A stretch of DNA of 17,452 nucleotides, taken from positions 1 to 17,452 of the forward strand of contig JBBRHH010000052.1 in the NCBI GenBank assembly GCA_038222915.1. Direction: 5' to 3'. Both the position numbers and the translations under genes were made by a program. Origin of the DNA: JBBRHH01 sp038222915. Lineage in GTDB: Bacteria; Planctomycetota; Phycisphaerae; Tepidisphaerales; Tepidisphaeraceae. Below the pieces are notes generated by a model, which saw only the letters and a list, made by a program, of their open reading frames with translations, did not search any database and had not been told where the DNA came from. This document shows, piece after piece, positions 8,342 through 13,891 of this stretch. Within the stretch, counting starts at the first letter, position 1. The number at the start of each line of letters is the position of its first letter.

Positions 8342-9030
8342 CACGCTTCCTCCCATTGTAATCCGCCGGGGAGTTGCGTGTCAGCAAATTCGATGTGGAC
8401 TACGCGGCGATGGTTGGGCGACGCTGCCGATGAGGAAGCGTGCGGTAGCAGTGGCCGCATGAGAAGTGCGCCGCCGCGCGGGATAGGGCAGGTCATGGGC
8501 TTGGTGGTTTGTCGGTGTTTGGCGATTTCTTCGCTTGCCAGAATTCCATAGGCGTGCGCGCCGGGGAGGACATGAAGCGGGCCGTTGGATTCGTCGCAGT
8601 TGTCGAGGTGGATGCGGAGGGTGGCCATGCTCTGAAGAATCTCGGTTGGTGGTTGCACATGGGGGATTCCAGACTTGATGGACCAGGGGCCAAAGCCGGG
8701 TATTTCGCGGCGTTCGCGAACTGCGATGGTCAGGTCCTGATGCCACGGGACTTTCCAGTTGGCTTCGAGGGTTTTGTCGAAGAGGAGGCCGCGGACTGGG
8801 AAGGCGGTGGGGGAGAGCACTTGCTCTATTACGTTGCGAATGGGCGTTGAGCTGGCGATTTCGCGGAGCAGGGGGACTCGGCGCAATAAATCACGGGCAC
8901 CGTAGGCGGAGGTGAGATCCGGCGTGTTGGCGAGTGCGTCAAGCATCGTGTCGACTGTCGATGGGTCGAGCAGGACGGGGAGGATCAGGAATCCGTTATT
9001 GTGAAAGTTGTGGAGGTCGAGGAGGGTCAT
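8341..9030 (-). CDS. Phytanoyl-CoA dioxygenase (PhyH)-like Fe(II)/2-oxoglutarate oxygenase
   Basis: Predicted cytosolic non-haem iron oxygenase of 229 aa that hydroxylates a small substrate with O2 and 2-oxoglutarate. The facial triad is visible: H97 and D99 in WHQDL, and a distal His (H197) in LLPHASS. An Arg, probably R209 in HRRVVHIEF, would bind the 2-oxoglutarate carboxylate. The family-typical LRIHLDNCDESNGPLHVLPGAH region (139-160) lies between them. The length is somewhat short but normal for bacterial members. Substrate is not predictable; relatives act on fatty acyl-CoA, ectoine or amino acids. Start ATG 9030 has no strong Shine-Dalgarno. The gene is first in a two-gene unit with the small membrane protein, through the TGATG overlap, and is divergent from the mazG-like gene. 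Confidence 0.85.
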   Translation of the reverse strand: MTLLDLHNFHNNGFLILPVLLDPSTVDTMLDALANTPDLTSAYGARDLLRRVPLLREIASSTPIRNVIEQVLSPTAFPVRGLLFDKTLEANWKVPWHQDLTIAVRERREIPGFGPWSIKSGIPHVQPPTEILQSMATLRIHLDNCDESNGPLHVLPGAHAYGILASEEIAKHRQTTKPMTCPIPRGGALLMRPLLPHASSSAASPNHRRVVHIEFADTQLPGGLQWEEA

Positions 9031-9341
9031 GGATTACCGATCTGGAAGTGTAACCGTCGGCGACGTTCGCGGTTAAACTCTTGGGTCGCGTTGGAACCGG
9101 TTTAGGAGGCCAGTTGAAAGAGACAACTTTGGATGAGCTTCGCGAGCTGATCGTGAAATTTCGTGAGGAACGGGATTGGGAGCAGTTTCACAATCCAAAG
9201 GATATGGCCATCGGAATCACCCTGGAGGCGGCCGAGCTTTTGGAGATGGTGCACTGGAAGAATGGGCCGGACTTGAAGAAGCATCTGGAGGAGAAGCGGA
9301 CGGAATTTTCAGATGAGCTGGCGGATATCCTGGGGTGGCTG

Positions 9342-9349
9342 CTTCTTTT
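9342..9349 (+). repeat. Target-site duplication, left copy (CTTCTTTT)
   Basis: Exact 8-bp direct repeat shared with 12479-12486, directly abutting the left inverted repeat. An 8-bp duplication is the size known for IS1595-family insertions. It lies inside the mazG-like frame (LLLLA region). Confidence 0.95.
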
Positions 9350-9379
9350 GGCAATAATATACTTGTTGCACTCCCCTTA
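9350..9379 (+). repeat. Left terminal inverted repeat of the IS1595-type element
   Basis: Begins GGCAATAATATACTTG and continues TTGCACTCCCCTTA. It matches the reverse complement of 12449-12478 at 26 of 30 positions, with mismatches at positions 5, 17, 18 and 28. The stop codon of the truncated mazG-like protein lies at its inner edge (9378-9380). Confidence 0.92.
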
Positions 9380-9389
9380 AAGATCGCCC

Positions 9390-9623
9390 CTAATTATCCA
9401 GTTCTTTCAGGTTAGCCGTCTTTGAATTGAGTGGCGGTATAAAGAGCACCTTCCCACTTCGGCGATTCACCGCCCATATTCCGTCGACAGCACTGTGATT
9501 GGGGAGGATTTCATACTCCCGCCCGCTCATCGGCAAGACGGTCAGCACAACGGCGACCAACGATAATACGAGCGCGGCGACTGCGATCCAGAACGTCTGG
9601 GCGTATGTGTTATTTGGGATCAT
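9390..9623 (-). CDS. Small single-span membrane protein, IS passenger
   Basis: Unrecognised 77-aa protein. Residues about 10-31 form one hydrophobic helix (TFWIAVAALVLSLVAVVLTV). A 45-residue soluble tail follows, containing GIWAVNRRSGKVLFI, which has the look of a short beta-hairpin of a kind seen in many small proteins of unknown function. The start ATG 9623 overlaps the stop of the 46-aa gene as ATGA, with a GAAG-type Shine-Dalgarno in the Lys-rich end of that gene. It is the last gene of the passenger unit, ending 10 bp from the left inverted repeat. A role in the toxin-antitoxin-like module is possible but not shown. Confidence 0.6.
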   Translation of the reverse strand: MIPNNTYAQTFWIAVAALVLSLVAVVLTVLPMSGREYEILPNHSAVDGIWAVNRRSGKVLFIPPLNSKTANLKELDN

Positions 9624-9760
9624 TTTCGCTTCTTTGTCGCTGGCTTTTTCCCCTTCGGTTCATCCTTCACTAGTTCTGATTTCGGCGTCGTGAGGATGCG
9701 ATGAGTGAGGGATTGGAAGCGGTCAAAATCTGAAGGCTGATTTGTGGGTGCTGGTGTCAT
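9620..9760 (-). CDS. 46-aa Lys-rich small protein with FDRF...TPKSEL motif, IS passenger
   Basis: Reads MTPAPTNQPSDFDRFQSLTH, then RILTTPKSELVKDEPKGKKP, then ATKKRK. The pattern of Phe-Asp-x-Phe, then about ten residues, then a small/Pro-Lys-x-Glu-Leu, then a Lys/Arg-rich tail recalls short proteins often encoded beside PIN-domain genes (from memory of such loci; not verified here). It begins 5 nt after the stop of the DUF4411 PIN gene, with AAGGA just before the ATG. It ends in an ATGA overlap with the 77-aa gene. This packing argues that it is translated. It could be a third component or regulator of the PIN module; its function is unknown. Confidence 0.62.
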   Translation of the reverse strand: MTPAPTNQPSDFDRFQSLTHRILTTPKSELVKDEPKGKKPATKKRK

Positions 9761-9765
9761 AGTCC

Positions 9766-10257
9766 TTACTCTAATCTTGCGCCAATATTTCGAAGCATCG
9801 TAAATGTATTAGTGATCGGTACGCCAAAATGACGGCAGGCGTTGGGAATCTTGACGCGCCGCTTAATCGCGGCATCAAAAGTTTCAAAGGTTACAACCGT
9901 AAAGCCCGCAACCATCGCGCAAGCAACTAGCCAGCCGTCGGCACAGGACGCGAACTCCGCTTTGGCGGCGGCCGTGAATTGCGGCTGTTTTTGCGCCCAG
10001 TTCATCACCTTTGTAAAAGCGGCGGTTACTTCCGGCGTGTCTGTGCTTAAAAAGGCTGCCCCGTAAGTTTCATTTGCCCAGGTCCAAAGATCGTCCTTCC
10101 CCTTTTTTAATTCATCTTTTATGCGATCAATGCTTCGAATCTGGCGGCTGTCCGAATGATTTTTCAGACACTTCCAAAATCCCGGCGCTATATCAAAGCC
10201 ATAGTAGTCACGGTAGGCCTGAATATAGACGTTCGCGTCTAAAAGATAATTCTCCAC
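9766..10257 (-). CDS. DUF4411 PIN-like RNase, probable toxin, IS passenger
   Basis: Predicted metal-dependent ribonuclease, 163 aa, full length for DUF4411. PIN features are visible: the first Asp in YLLDANVYI (D7), an acidic residue in SIDRIKDEL (E49), ADGWLVACA (D107) and GFTVVTFET (E125 a possible fourth acid). Proteins of this type act as toxins by cutting RNA; the target is unknown. The start is GTG 10257, the only sensible start. AGGGAAG lies 4 nt before it and partly overlaps the stop of the ImmA/IrrE-type gene. The 9-nt gap between the two genes marks a two-gene operon. DUF4411 genes commonly sit beside HTH-ImmA/IrrE genes in genomes (family knowledge), which supports a toxin-antitoxin reading, with the upstream gene as antitoxin or regulator. 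Confidence 0.85.
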   Translation of the reverse strand: MENYLLDANVYIQAYRDYYGFDIAPGFWKCLKNHSDSRQIRSIDRIKDELKKGKDDLWTWANETYGAAFLSTDTPEVTAAFTKVMNWAQKQPQFTAAAKAEFASCADGWLVACAMVAGFTVVTFETFDAAIKRRVKIPNACRHFGVPITNTFTMLRNIGARLE

Positions 10258-10266
10258 GATGCTTCC

Positions 10267-11403
10267 CTAATAACTGTATGACTCAGAGAACGTTTCAAAG
10301 GTCTTGCCATACATGCCAGTCAAGGCATATGCCTCGGAATACAGCAGTTTGCCCTCATGGACGGCCCGCACCACGGCGGTGGCGAATCGGTTGCCCACTT
10401 TAAACGCCTGAGACGCATAAAAATCTCCGCCTTTTGCTGCTGGTTTTTTCAGCTCGCCTTTTTCATATTGTCCATAGAAATGCCTAAACTCATCTTGGTC
10501 GGAGAGCCGCAGGTCCAATGCTCGTCGCGCGGCAACAAGTTCACTCACCTTGAACTGCTTGGCCAATAGCTGATACCGATCCTCTTTATCCTTAACCGAG
10601 TTCCAAGCACTTCGAAGAGAATTTTCTGGAACGAGAAATTCTGCGGCTACCTTATTGCAGGCCGTCTCTGTTGCGTCTTGCGATGATGCAAGCTGGGCGA
10701 GATCAAACACTGCACTAAGGCCAAAAAAGACATGTGCAATCTCATGAGCGAGAGTAAACATCTGCGCAGCTTTGCCATCTGCGCCGTTGATAAACACAAG
10801 CGGCGCGTACTCGTCCACAAGAACAAAACCACGAAACTCCTCCACGTTCAGTTTTCGAGATGTGTTGTTACCAACAATGCCGTTGACGACAACCAACACG
10901 CCGGATGCCTCTGTTGCCTCCCGGAGTGCCCGAAGTGCTTCGGTCCAGGTTGCGTGACTTGTCGCCCAGTTCTCCGAAAAACCAAGCGTATCTCTTATGC
11001 GCTGGGCAACCACCGCAACCGTTTCAGTAATCAGAGATGACCTCACGAAAGCAACAGGGTCTTCGCCCTCTTCGATCAGATATTCTCGCATCCAAGCCTG
11101 ACGACGCTCCATTAGCTGAAACGTCTCGACCAAATTGGGACTCGGTTCCAAAATGGGGGCATCGCTAAGCGTTCTGAAAAGCGGAACGGGTAAAGTATCA
11201 ACCGGCGGCTCGTCTAAAAAAAGCATGCCCAATGGGGTCAATGTCGCTCGGGCAAGATTTTCGACTTGTTTTAAAGTTGGATGACTTTGACCGCTAACCC
11301 ATTCTTTAATCTTTGGGAATTTAGACAAAAGATCATCCACCGATTGATTGGATCGGTCCATAGCCCACTGGATCACGTTCTGCTTTAGGGCGACATTGCT
11401 CAT
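10267..11403 (-). CDS. XRE-type HTH / ImmA-IrrE family metallopeptidase, probable antitoxin-regulator, IS passenger
   Basis: Predicted zinc peptidase, 378 aa. The N-terminus (residues about 1-65) has a degenerate XRE-like helical region: LSKFPKIKEWVSGQSHPTLK, then QVENLARATLTPLGMLFLDE, a pattern typical of HTH-COG2856 proteins. The peptidase domain carries HEIAH (220-224) in FTLAHEIAHVFFG. It is followed by ETACNKVAAEFLVP (246 onward), the usual second zinc-ligand helix. The C-terminal 90 residues form a separate helical region. Peptidases of this group cleave or destabilise repressors. When paired with a PIN toxin they are thought to act as antitoxin and transcriptional regulator, which is inferred here. 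Start ATG 11403 has GGAAGGA about 15 nt upstream, a loose spacing. The gene lies 58 nt downstream of the transposase and may be co-transcribed with it. Downstream, DUF4411 follows after 9 nt. Confidence 0.87.
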   Translation of the reverse strand: MSNVALKQNVIQWAMDRSNQSVDDLLSKFPKIKEWVSGQSHPTLKQVENLARATLTPLGMLFLDEPPVDTLPVPLFRTLSDAPILEPSPNLVETFQLMERRQAWMREYLIEEGEDPVAFVRSSLITETVAVVAQRIRDTLGFSENWATSHATWTEALRALREATEASGVLVVVNGIVGNNTSRKLNVEEFRGFVLVDEYAPLVFINGADGKAAQMFTLAHEIAHVFFGLSAVFDLAQLASSQDATETACNKVAAEFLVPENSLRSAWNSVKDKEDRYQLLAKQFKVSELVAARRALDLRLSDQDEFRHFYGQYEKGELKKPAAKGGDFYASQAFKVGNRFATAVVRAVHEGKLLYSEAYALTGMYGKTFETFSESYSY

Positions 11404-11414
11404 GCGACAGAAAA

Positions 11415-11465
11415 TTATTCCTTCCGCTTTTTGGGCGGTCGCTTACCTCGTAGTTGACGTTTCAT
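11415..11465 (-). CDS. Possible 16-aa basic mini-ORF after the transposase
   Basis: MKRQLRGKRPPKKRKE, starting in an ATGA overlap with the transposase stop. Eleven of its sixteen residues are charged, most of them Lys/Arg. The GGAAGGA near its 3' end could be the ribosome site of the next gene. It may be a chance frame or the remnant of a longer basic tail on the transposase; nothing shows that it is translated. Confidence 0.2.
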   Translation of the reverse strand: MKRQLRGKRPPKKRKE

Positions 11466-12430
11466 GAAACCGACTCCGGCTGGCTCTCGCCGATCAGTCC
11501 TTTATACGTTAGCCGCTTGCCGGTCGTTTGCGAAAGGACTTTCAAGAACCGATTCCCATCGTCAGTCTTCCGGTTGTTGAAACGGAACGACTCCGCATCA
11601 AGATAGCGAAACAGGTGGAACGGTTCCACGGAAATGTGCGTTCCCTTGATGCACCGTTTGAAAAGGCTCCAAAAGTTCTCCATTCCGTTCGTGTGGACGT
11701 TTCCCTTGACGTAGCATTCCGCATGGTCGATCACCTGATGAACATACGACGGACTAAGGCCAGAATAGGACGCCAATGCATCCGTGAACACCTGCGCGCC
11801 CTTTTCGACGTGCGTGTGAACGTGCGGAAGCAACGTACGACGTTTGGTGTTATCGACCACGAGGGTACGAACCTCTCCATGTCTTTCGAGCAGTCCCATA
11901 ACAACCGCTTTTCCCGCCGCTCCGCGACCTTTGGCTTTGCGGCGTCCAGCGTGCATGTTGCGAGCCTTGCCACCGATGAACGTCTCGTCAACTTCAACCT
12001 CGCCCGTCAGCTTTTTAAAAAAGTCGCCGTTCTGCATGGCGAGCCGGATACGCTGCTGCATGAACCATCCGGTTTTCTGTGTGACGCCAAGCGACCGCAT
12101 AACCTCATAACTGCTGATGGAGTTTTTCGCGTTCGCTTCAAGCCAGATCGCGACAAGCCAAGTGCTAAGGGGCAGCGGGCTGTCCTCCATGATCGTTCCG
12201 GTTTTGATGGAGAACCGCTTGCCGGGGTGAGTCTCGCGGCATTCCCAGACACTCCGCGTTCCGATGAACCGCACCCGAACCGATCCGCAACGCGGGCAGC
12301 AGACTTGTTCCGGCCAGCGTAGTGACACCATGAACCGAAGCGCGGTATCCTCATTGGCGAACAACTTGACTGCTTCCACCAGCGTTTCGGGATTCTTGAT
12401 CGGCGTCGCGTTCTTATCGTTAGCGTTCAT
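11462..12430 (-). CDS. IS1595-family transposase, ISXO2-like DDE domain
   Basis: Transposase of 322 aa that would cut and join the element ends. The N-terminal zinc-ribbon region has CCPRCG (44-49) and a later Cys (C64, in VWECRETHPGKRF). An HTH-like region, SSYEVMRSLGVTQKTGWFMQ, lies about 106-125. The catalytic triad is D148 (VEVDETFIGG), D217 (FTDALASY) and E251, in HTNGMENFWSLFKRCIKGTH, the hallmark of ISXO2-like transposases. RLTYKGLIG near the end is also typical. All catalytic residues are present and the frame is intact. I chose ATG 12430; an in-frame GTG at 12445 lies inside the promoter region. No Shine-Dalgarno is visible, and the -10 box ends 6 nt before the ATG, so the mRNA is probably leaderless. 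It is the first gene in the element and reads away from the right end. Confidence 0.95.
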   Translation of the reverse strand: MNANDKNATPIKNPETLVEAVKLFANEDTALRFMVSLRWPEQVCCPRCGSVRVRFIGTRSVWECRETHPGKRFSIKTGTIMEDSPLPLSTWLVAIWLEANAKNSISSYEVMRSLGVTQKTGWFMQQRIRLAMQNGDFFKKLTGEVEVDETFIGGKARNMHAGRRKAKGRGAAGKAVVMGLLERHGEVRTLVVDNTKRRTLLPHVHTHVEKGAQVFTDALASYSGLSPSYVHQVIDHAECYVKGNVHTNGMENFWSLFKRCIKGTHISVEPFHLFRYLDAESFRFNNRKTDDGNRFLKVLSQTTGKRLTYKGLIGESQPESVS

Positions 12431-12436
12431 GCCCGA

Positions 12437-12465
12437 ATTATACACCTATAGGGGGAGTGCGTCAA
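12437..12465 (-). promoter_or_regulatory. Transposase promoter within and beside the right inverted repeat
   Basis: Minus strand: -35 TTGACG (12465-12460), 17-bp spacer, perfect -10 TATAAT (12442-12437). The -35 lies inside the terminal inverted repeat and the -10 just inside it. Transcription would start at or within a base of the A of the ATG at 12430, giving a leaderless mRNA. The left repeat has TTGTTG at the same place and no matching -10. Confidence 0.75.
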
Positions 12466-12478
12466 GTATATTAATGCC
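12449..12478 (-). repeat. Right terminal inverted repeat of the IS1595-type element
   Basis: On the minus strand it begins GGCATTAATATACTTG and continues ACGCACTCCCCCTA, matching the left end at 26 of 30 positions. The two adjacent mismatches (positions 17-18) turn the left-end TTGTTG into the promoter-like TTGACG. Confidence 0.92.
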
Positions 12479-12486
12479 CTTCTTTT
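12479..12486 (+). repeat. Target-site duplication, right copy (CTTCTTTT)
   Basis: Exact copy of 9342-9349, directly next to the right inverted repeat. Together they mark the insertion point in the mazG-like gene. Confidence 0.95.
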
Positions 12487-12604
12487 GGCCAATGACTACC
12501 AGATCGATCTGGCGGAGGCGTACCGGGAAAAGATGAAGAAGAATGCGCAGAAGTATCCGGTGCATAAGTCGAAGGGGAGTGCACGGAAGTACACGGAATT
12601 GTAG
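12487..12604 (+). pseudogene. MazG-like nucleotide pyrophosphohydrolase, 3' part cut off by the insertion
   Basis: Continues the frame that breaks at 9349: after ...GWLLLLA it reads NDYQIDLAEAYREKMKKNAQ, then KYPVHKSKGSARKYTEL, then TAG. The AYREKMKKNAQKYP segment is the conserved last helix and basic end of MazG-like pyrophosphohydrolases. There is no start codon with a ribosome site for it, so it is a silent remnant. There is no other sequence decay, which suggests that the insertion is young. Confidence 0.92.
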
Positions 12605-12665
12605 CAATCATCCTGGACGTGACGCCCATGCTTCACCTTCCCACTTCCCCGACGACGTTGTTGGC

Positions 12666-12694
12666 TTGCATTAACTAATACCCTTGGCTAATCT
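12666..12694 (+). promoter_or_regulatory. Possible promoter of the rpsB-tsf operon
   Basis: TTGCAT (12666-12671), 17-bp spacer, TAATCT (12689-12694). The predicted start is near 12701, upstream of the strong terminator at 12720-12778 and about 190 bp from the rpsB start. No better promoter was seen between the terminator and rpsB by eye. Confidence 0.4.
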
Positions 12695-12719
12695 TATGGG
12701 CTTGGCCTGCCAGGGGCCT

Positions 12720-12778
12720 CCCGCTCCGGTGCTTGCGGCTTACGCCGCTCGCGCGTTTCGGAGTGGGTTTTTGTTTTT
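12720..12778 (+). terminator. Strong intrinsic terminator upstream of rpsB, possible leader attenuator
   Basis: Outer stem CCCGCTCCG (12720-12728) pairs with CGGAGTGGG (12759-12767), nine pairs with one G-U. It encloses an inner GCGGC-TTAC-GCCGC hairpin, and TTTTTGTTTTT follows. It may simply end mazG-side transcription. If the promoter at 12666 is real, it would instead sit in the rpsB leader and act as an attenuator. Confidence 0.85.
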
Positions 12779-12887
12779 ACATCTTCCCGCAAAGCTTTAA
12801 GCCTTTTGGCGAATGACTGGCGTCTTGGCCGCCTGATTTTGCTTTGGCTGACCGGCATAACCACGCCGGACATTGGAGATACCGCGT

Positions 12888-13766
12888 ATGGCACAGACTC
12901 AGGCAGAACTCGTCAAAGCGCTCGTCGATGCAGGCGTACATTTCGGTCACCGCGTAAGCCGCTGGAATCCGAAGATGGAACCCTACATCCACGGCAAGCG
13001 CAACATGATTCACATCATCGATGTGCGCGAAACCGTAAAGGGCATTCTTCGAGCCAAGAAGCTCATTCAAAACACTGTGGCGTCGGGCAAGGACGTGCTG
13101 TTTGTCGGCACCAAGCGCCAGGCGCGCCATGCCGTCGAGCAGGAAGCACAGCGGGCCGGCATGCACTATGTCGCCGAGCGCTGGCTGGGTGGCACACTGA
13201 CCAACTTCCGCACCATTCGCGCACGATTGAACCGTCTCGAAGAGCTCGAAAAGCTCTGGGAGACCGGCCAGATCGAAACATATTCAAAAAAGATGAAGTC
13301 TACGCTGAAGCGCGAGATGGACAAAATCCAGGCCAACCTGGGTGGTATCCGCAAGATGACCCAGATGCCTGGGATCATGTTCATTGTGGACACCCGCCGC
13401 GAGCACATCGCCGTGAAGGAAGCCCGCAAGCTGGGCGTGACCACCATTGCGTTGATCGACACCGATTCCGATCCGGATTTGATCGATCTCCCGATCCCGG
13501 GCAACGACGACGCGATGCGCGCCGTCGAGATTATTCTCGGCGAGATGGCCGACTCGATCCTGGAAGGCAAAACCACGCGCCAGGACAAGCCTGACGATTC
13601 GCAAGGTCCGGCCGGCGCTCGCCGCCGCTCAACTCGTGCACAGTTCAAGGCCGAAGACGCTCAGACGTCCGAACTTCCGGCGTCGGAACAGCCGGCGCCG
13701 CCGGCCGCTCCCGCGGAGGCTCCGCTTGAGCCGGCTCAGGAAACTGTTGCCGCACCGACGGCATAA
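12888..13766 (+). CDS. rpsB: 30S ribosomal protein S2
   Basis: Small-subunit ribosomal protein S2, 292 aa. The start region (LVKALVDAGVHFGHRVSRWN) and PKMEPYIHGKRNMIHIIDV are canonical, as are FVGTKRQAR, RWLGGTLTNFRTI, MPGIMFIVDTRREHIAVKEA and ALIDTDSDPDLIDLPIPGND. A C-terminal extension of about 50 residues rich in Pro, Ala and Glu follows the S2 core; similar tails occur in Planctomycetota and some other phyla. Start ATG 12888 has GGAG at about 9 nt and matches the family N-terminus (MAQTQAELVKAL). An ATG five codons upstream (12873) is less likely. It is followed by tsf, the usual order, and is probably co-transcribed with it. Confidence 0.98.
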   Translation: MAQTQAELVKALVDAGVHFGHRVSRWNPKMEPYIHGKRNMIHIIDVRETVKGILRAKKLIQNTVASGKDVLFVGTKRQARHAVEQEAQRAGMHYVAERWLGGTLTNFRTIRARLNRLEELEKLWETGQIETYSKKMKSTLKREMDKIQANLGGIRKMTQMPGIMFIVDTRREHIAVKEARKLGVTTIALIDTDSDPDLIDLPIPGNDDAMRAVEIILGEMADSILEGKTTRQDKPDDSQGPAGARRRSTRAQFKAEDAQTSELPASEQPAPPAAPAEAPLEPAQETVAAPTA

Positions 13767-13798
13767 ACGAGCCGACCTGCAAACAACAATATCGATCG

Positions 13799-13829
13799 GC
13801 AGGGGCGGTTTTCCAAAAACCGCCCCTGC
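13799..13829. repeat. Long perfect palindrome between rpsB and tsf
   Basis: GCAGGGGCGGTTTT (13799-13812) and its exact complement AAAACCGCCCCTGC (13816-13829), separated by 3 nt: a 14-bp stem. No T-run follows, so it is not a classical terminator. Its form resembles dispersed REP-like palindromes of the GGGGCGG...CCGCCCC kind. It might also act as an RNA-processing or partial-attenuation hairpin in the operon. Confidence 0.85.
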
Positions 13830-13891
13830 ACTGTCTCAACAATTCGAGTAACTACACAAAGCGGAAGATCGGATATCACTGGAGAACCAAC

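Larger units (their letters stand above)
9114..9380 (+). pseudogene. MazG-like nucleotide pyrophosphohydrolase, 5' part, disrupted by the insertion at 9350
   Basis: N-terminal two-thirds of an all-alpha NTP pyrophosphohydrolase (MazG/dCTP-pyrophosphatase type, nucleotide-pool sanitation). Start TTG 9114 sits 4 nt after a perfect AGGAGG (9104-9109), which decides it over an upstream in-frame TTG at 9081. The start reads LKETTLDELRELIVKFREER, then DWEQFHNPKDMAIGITLEAAELLE. The Mg-binding ExxE (EAAE) and ExxD (within DELAD) motifs are present. Translation then runs into the insertion sequence and stops after IIYLLHSP, giving an 88-aa product without the last helix and the conserved NAQKYP end. 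The coding part native to the gene ends at 9349. Joining 9114-9349 to 12487-12604 gives an uninterrupted 117-aa frame, so the gene was intact before the insertion. Residual activity seems unlikely but cannot be excluded, because the metal ligands remain. Confidence 0.9.
9350..12478 (-). mobile_element. IS1595-family (ISXO2-like) insertion sequence with passenger toxin-antitoxin-like genes, 3129 bp
   Basis: Boundaries come from three agreeing signals: 30-bp terminal inverted repeats beginning GGCA (26/30 identical), an 8-bp duplication CTTCTTTT on both sides, and exact restoration of the mazG-like frame on excision. The transposase is a DDE enzyme of the ISXO2-like type. A plain IS1595-family element of this kind would be about 1.1 kb, so roughly 2 kb is passenger DNA. 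The passengers are an HTH/ImmA-IrrE-type peptidase, a DUF4411 PIN protein, a 46-aa protein and a 77-aa membrane protein, all on the minus strand with gaps or overlaps of a few bases. Passenger genes are known in this family, but this set is not one I recognise. The frame is intact throughout and the ends well kept, so the insertion may be recent and mobile. Confidence 0.92.

Noticed and set aside
11528..12322. Plus-strand 264-aa open frame opposite the transposase
   Set aside because: Complement of an intact DDE transposase; no independent coding signal.
13799..13829. Intrinsic terminator between rpsB and tsf
   Set aside because: The hairpin is strong, but no T-run follows on either strand beyond the stem, so I call it a palindromic repeat.
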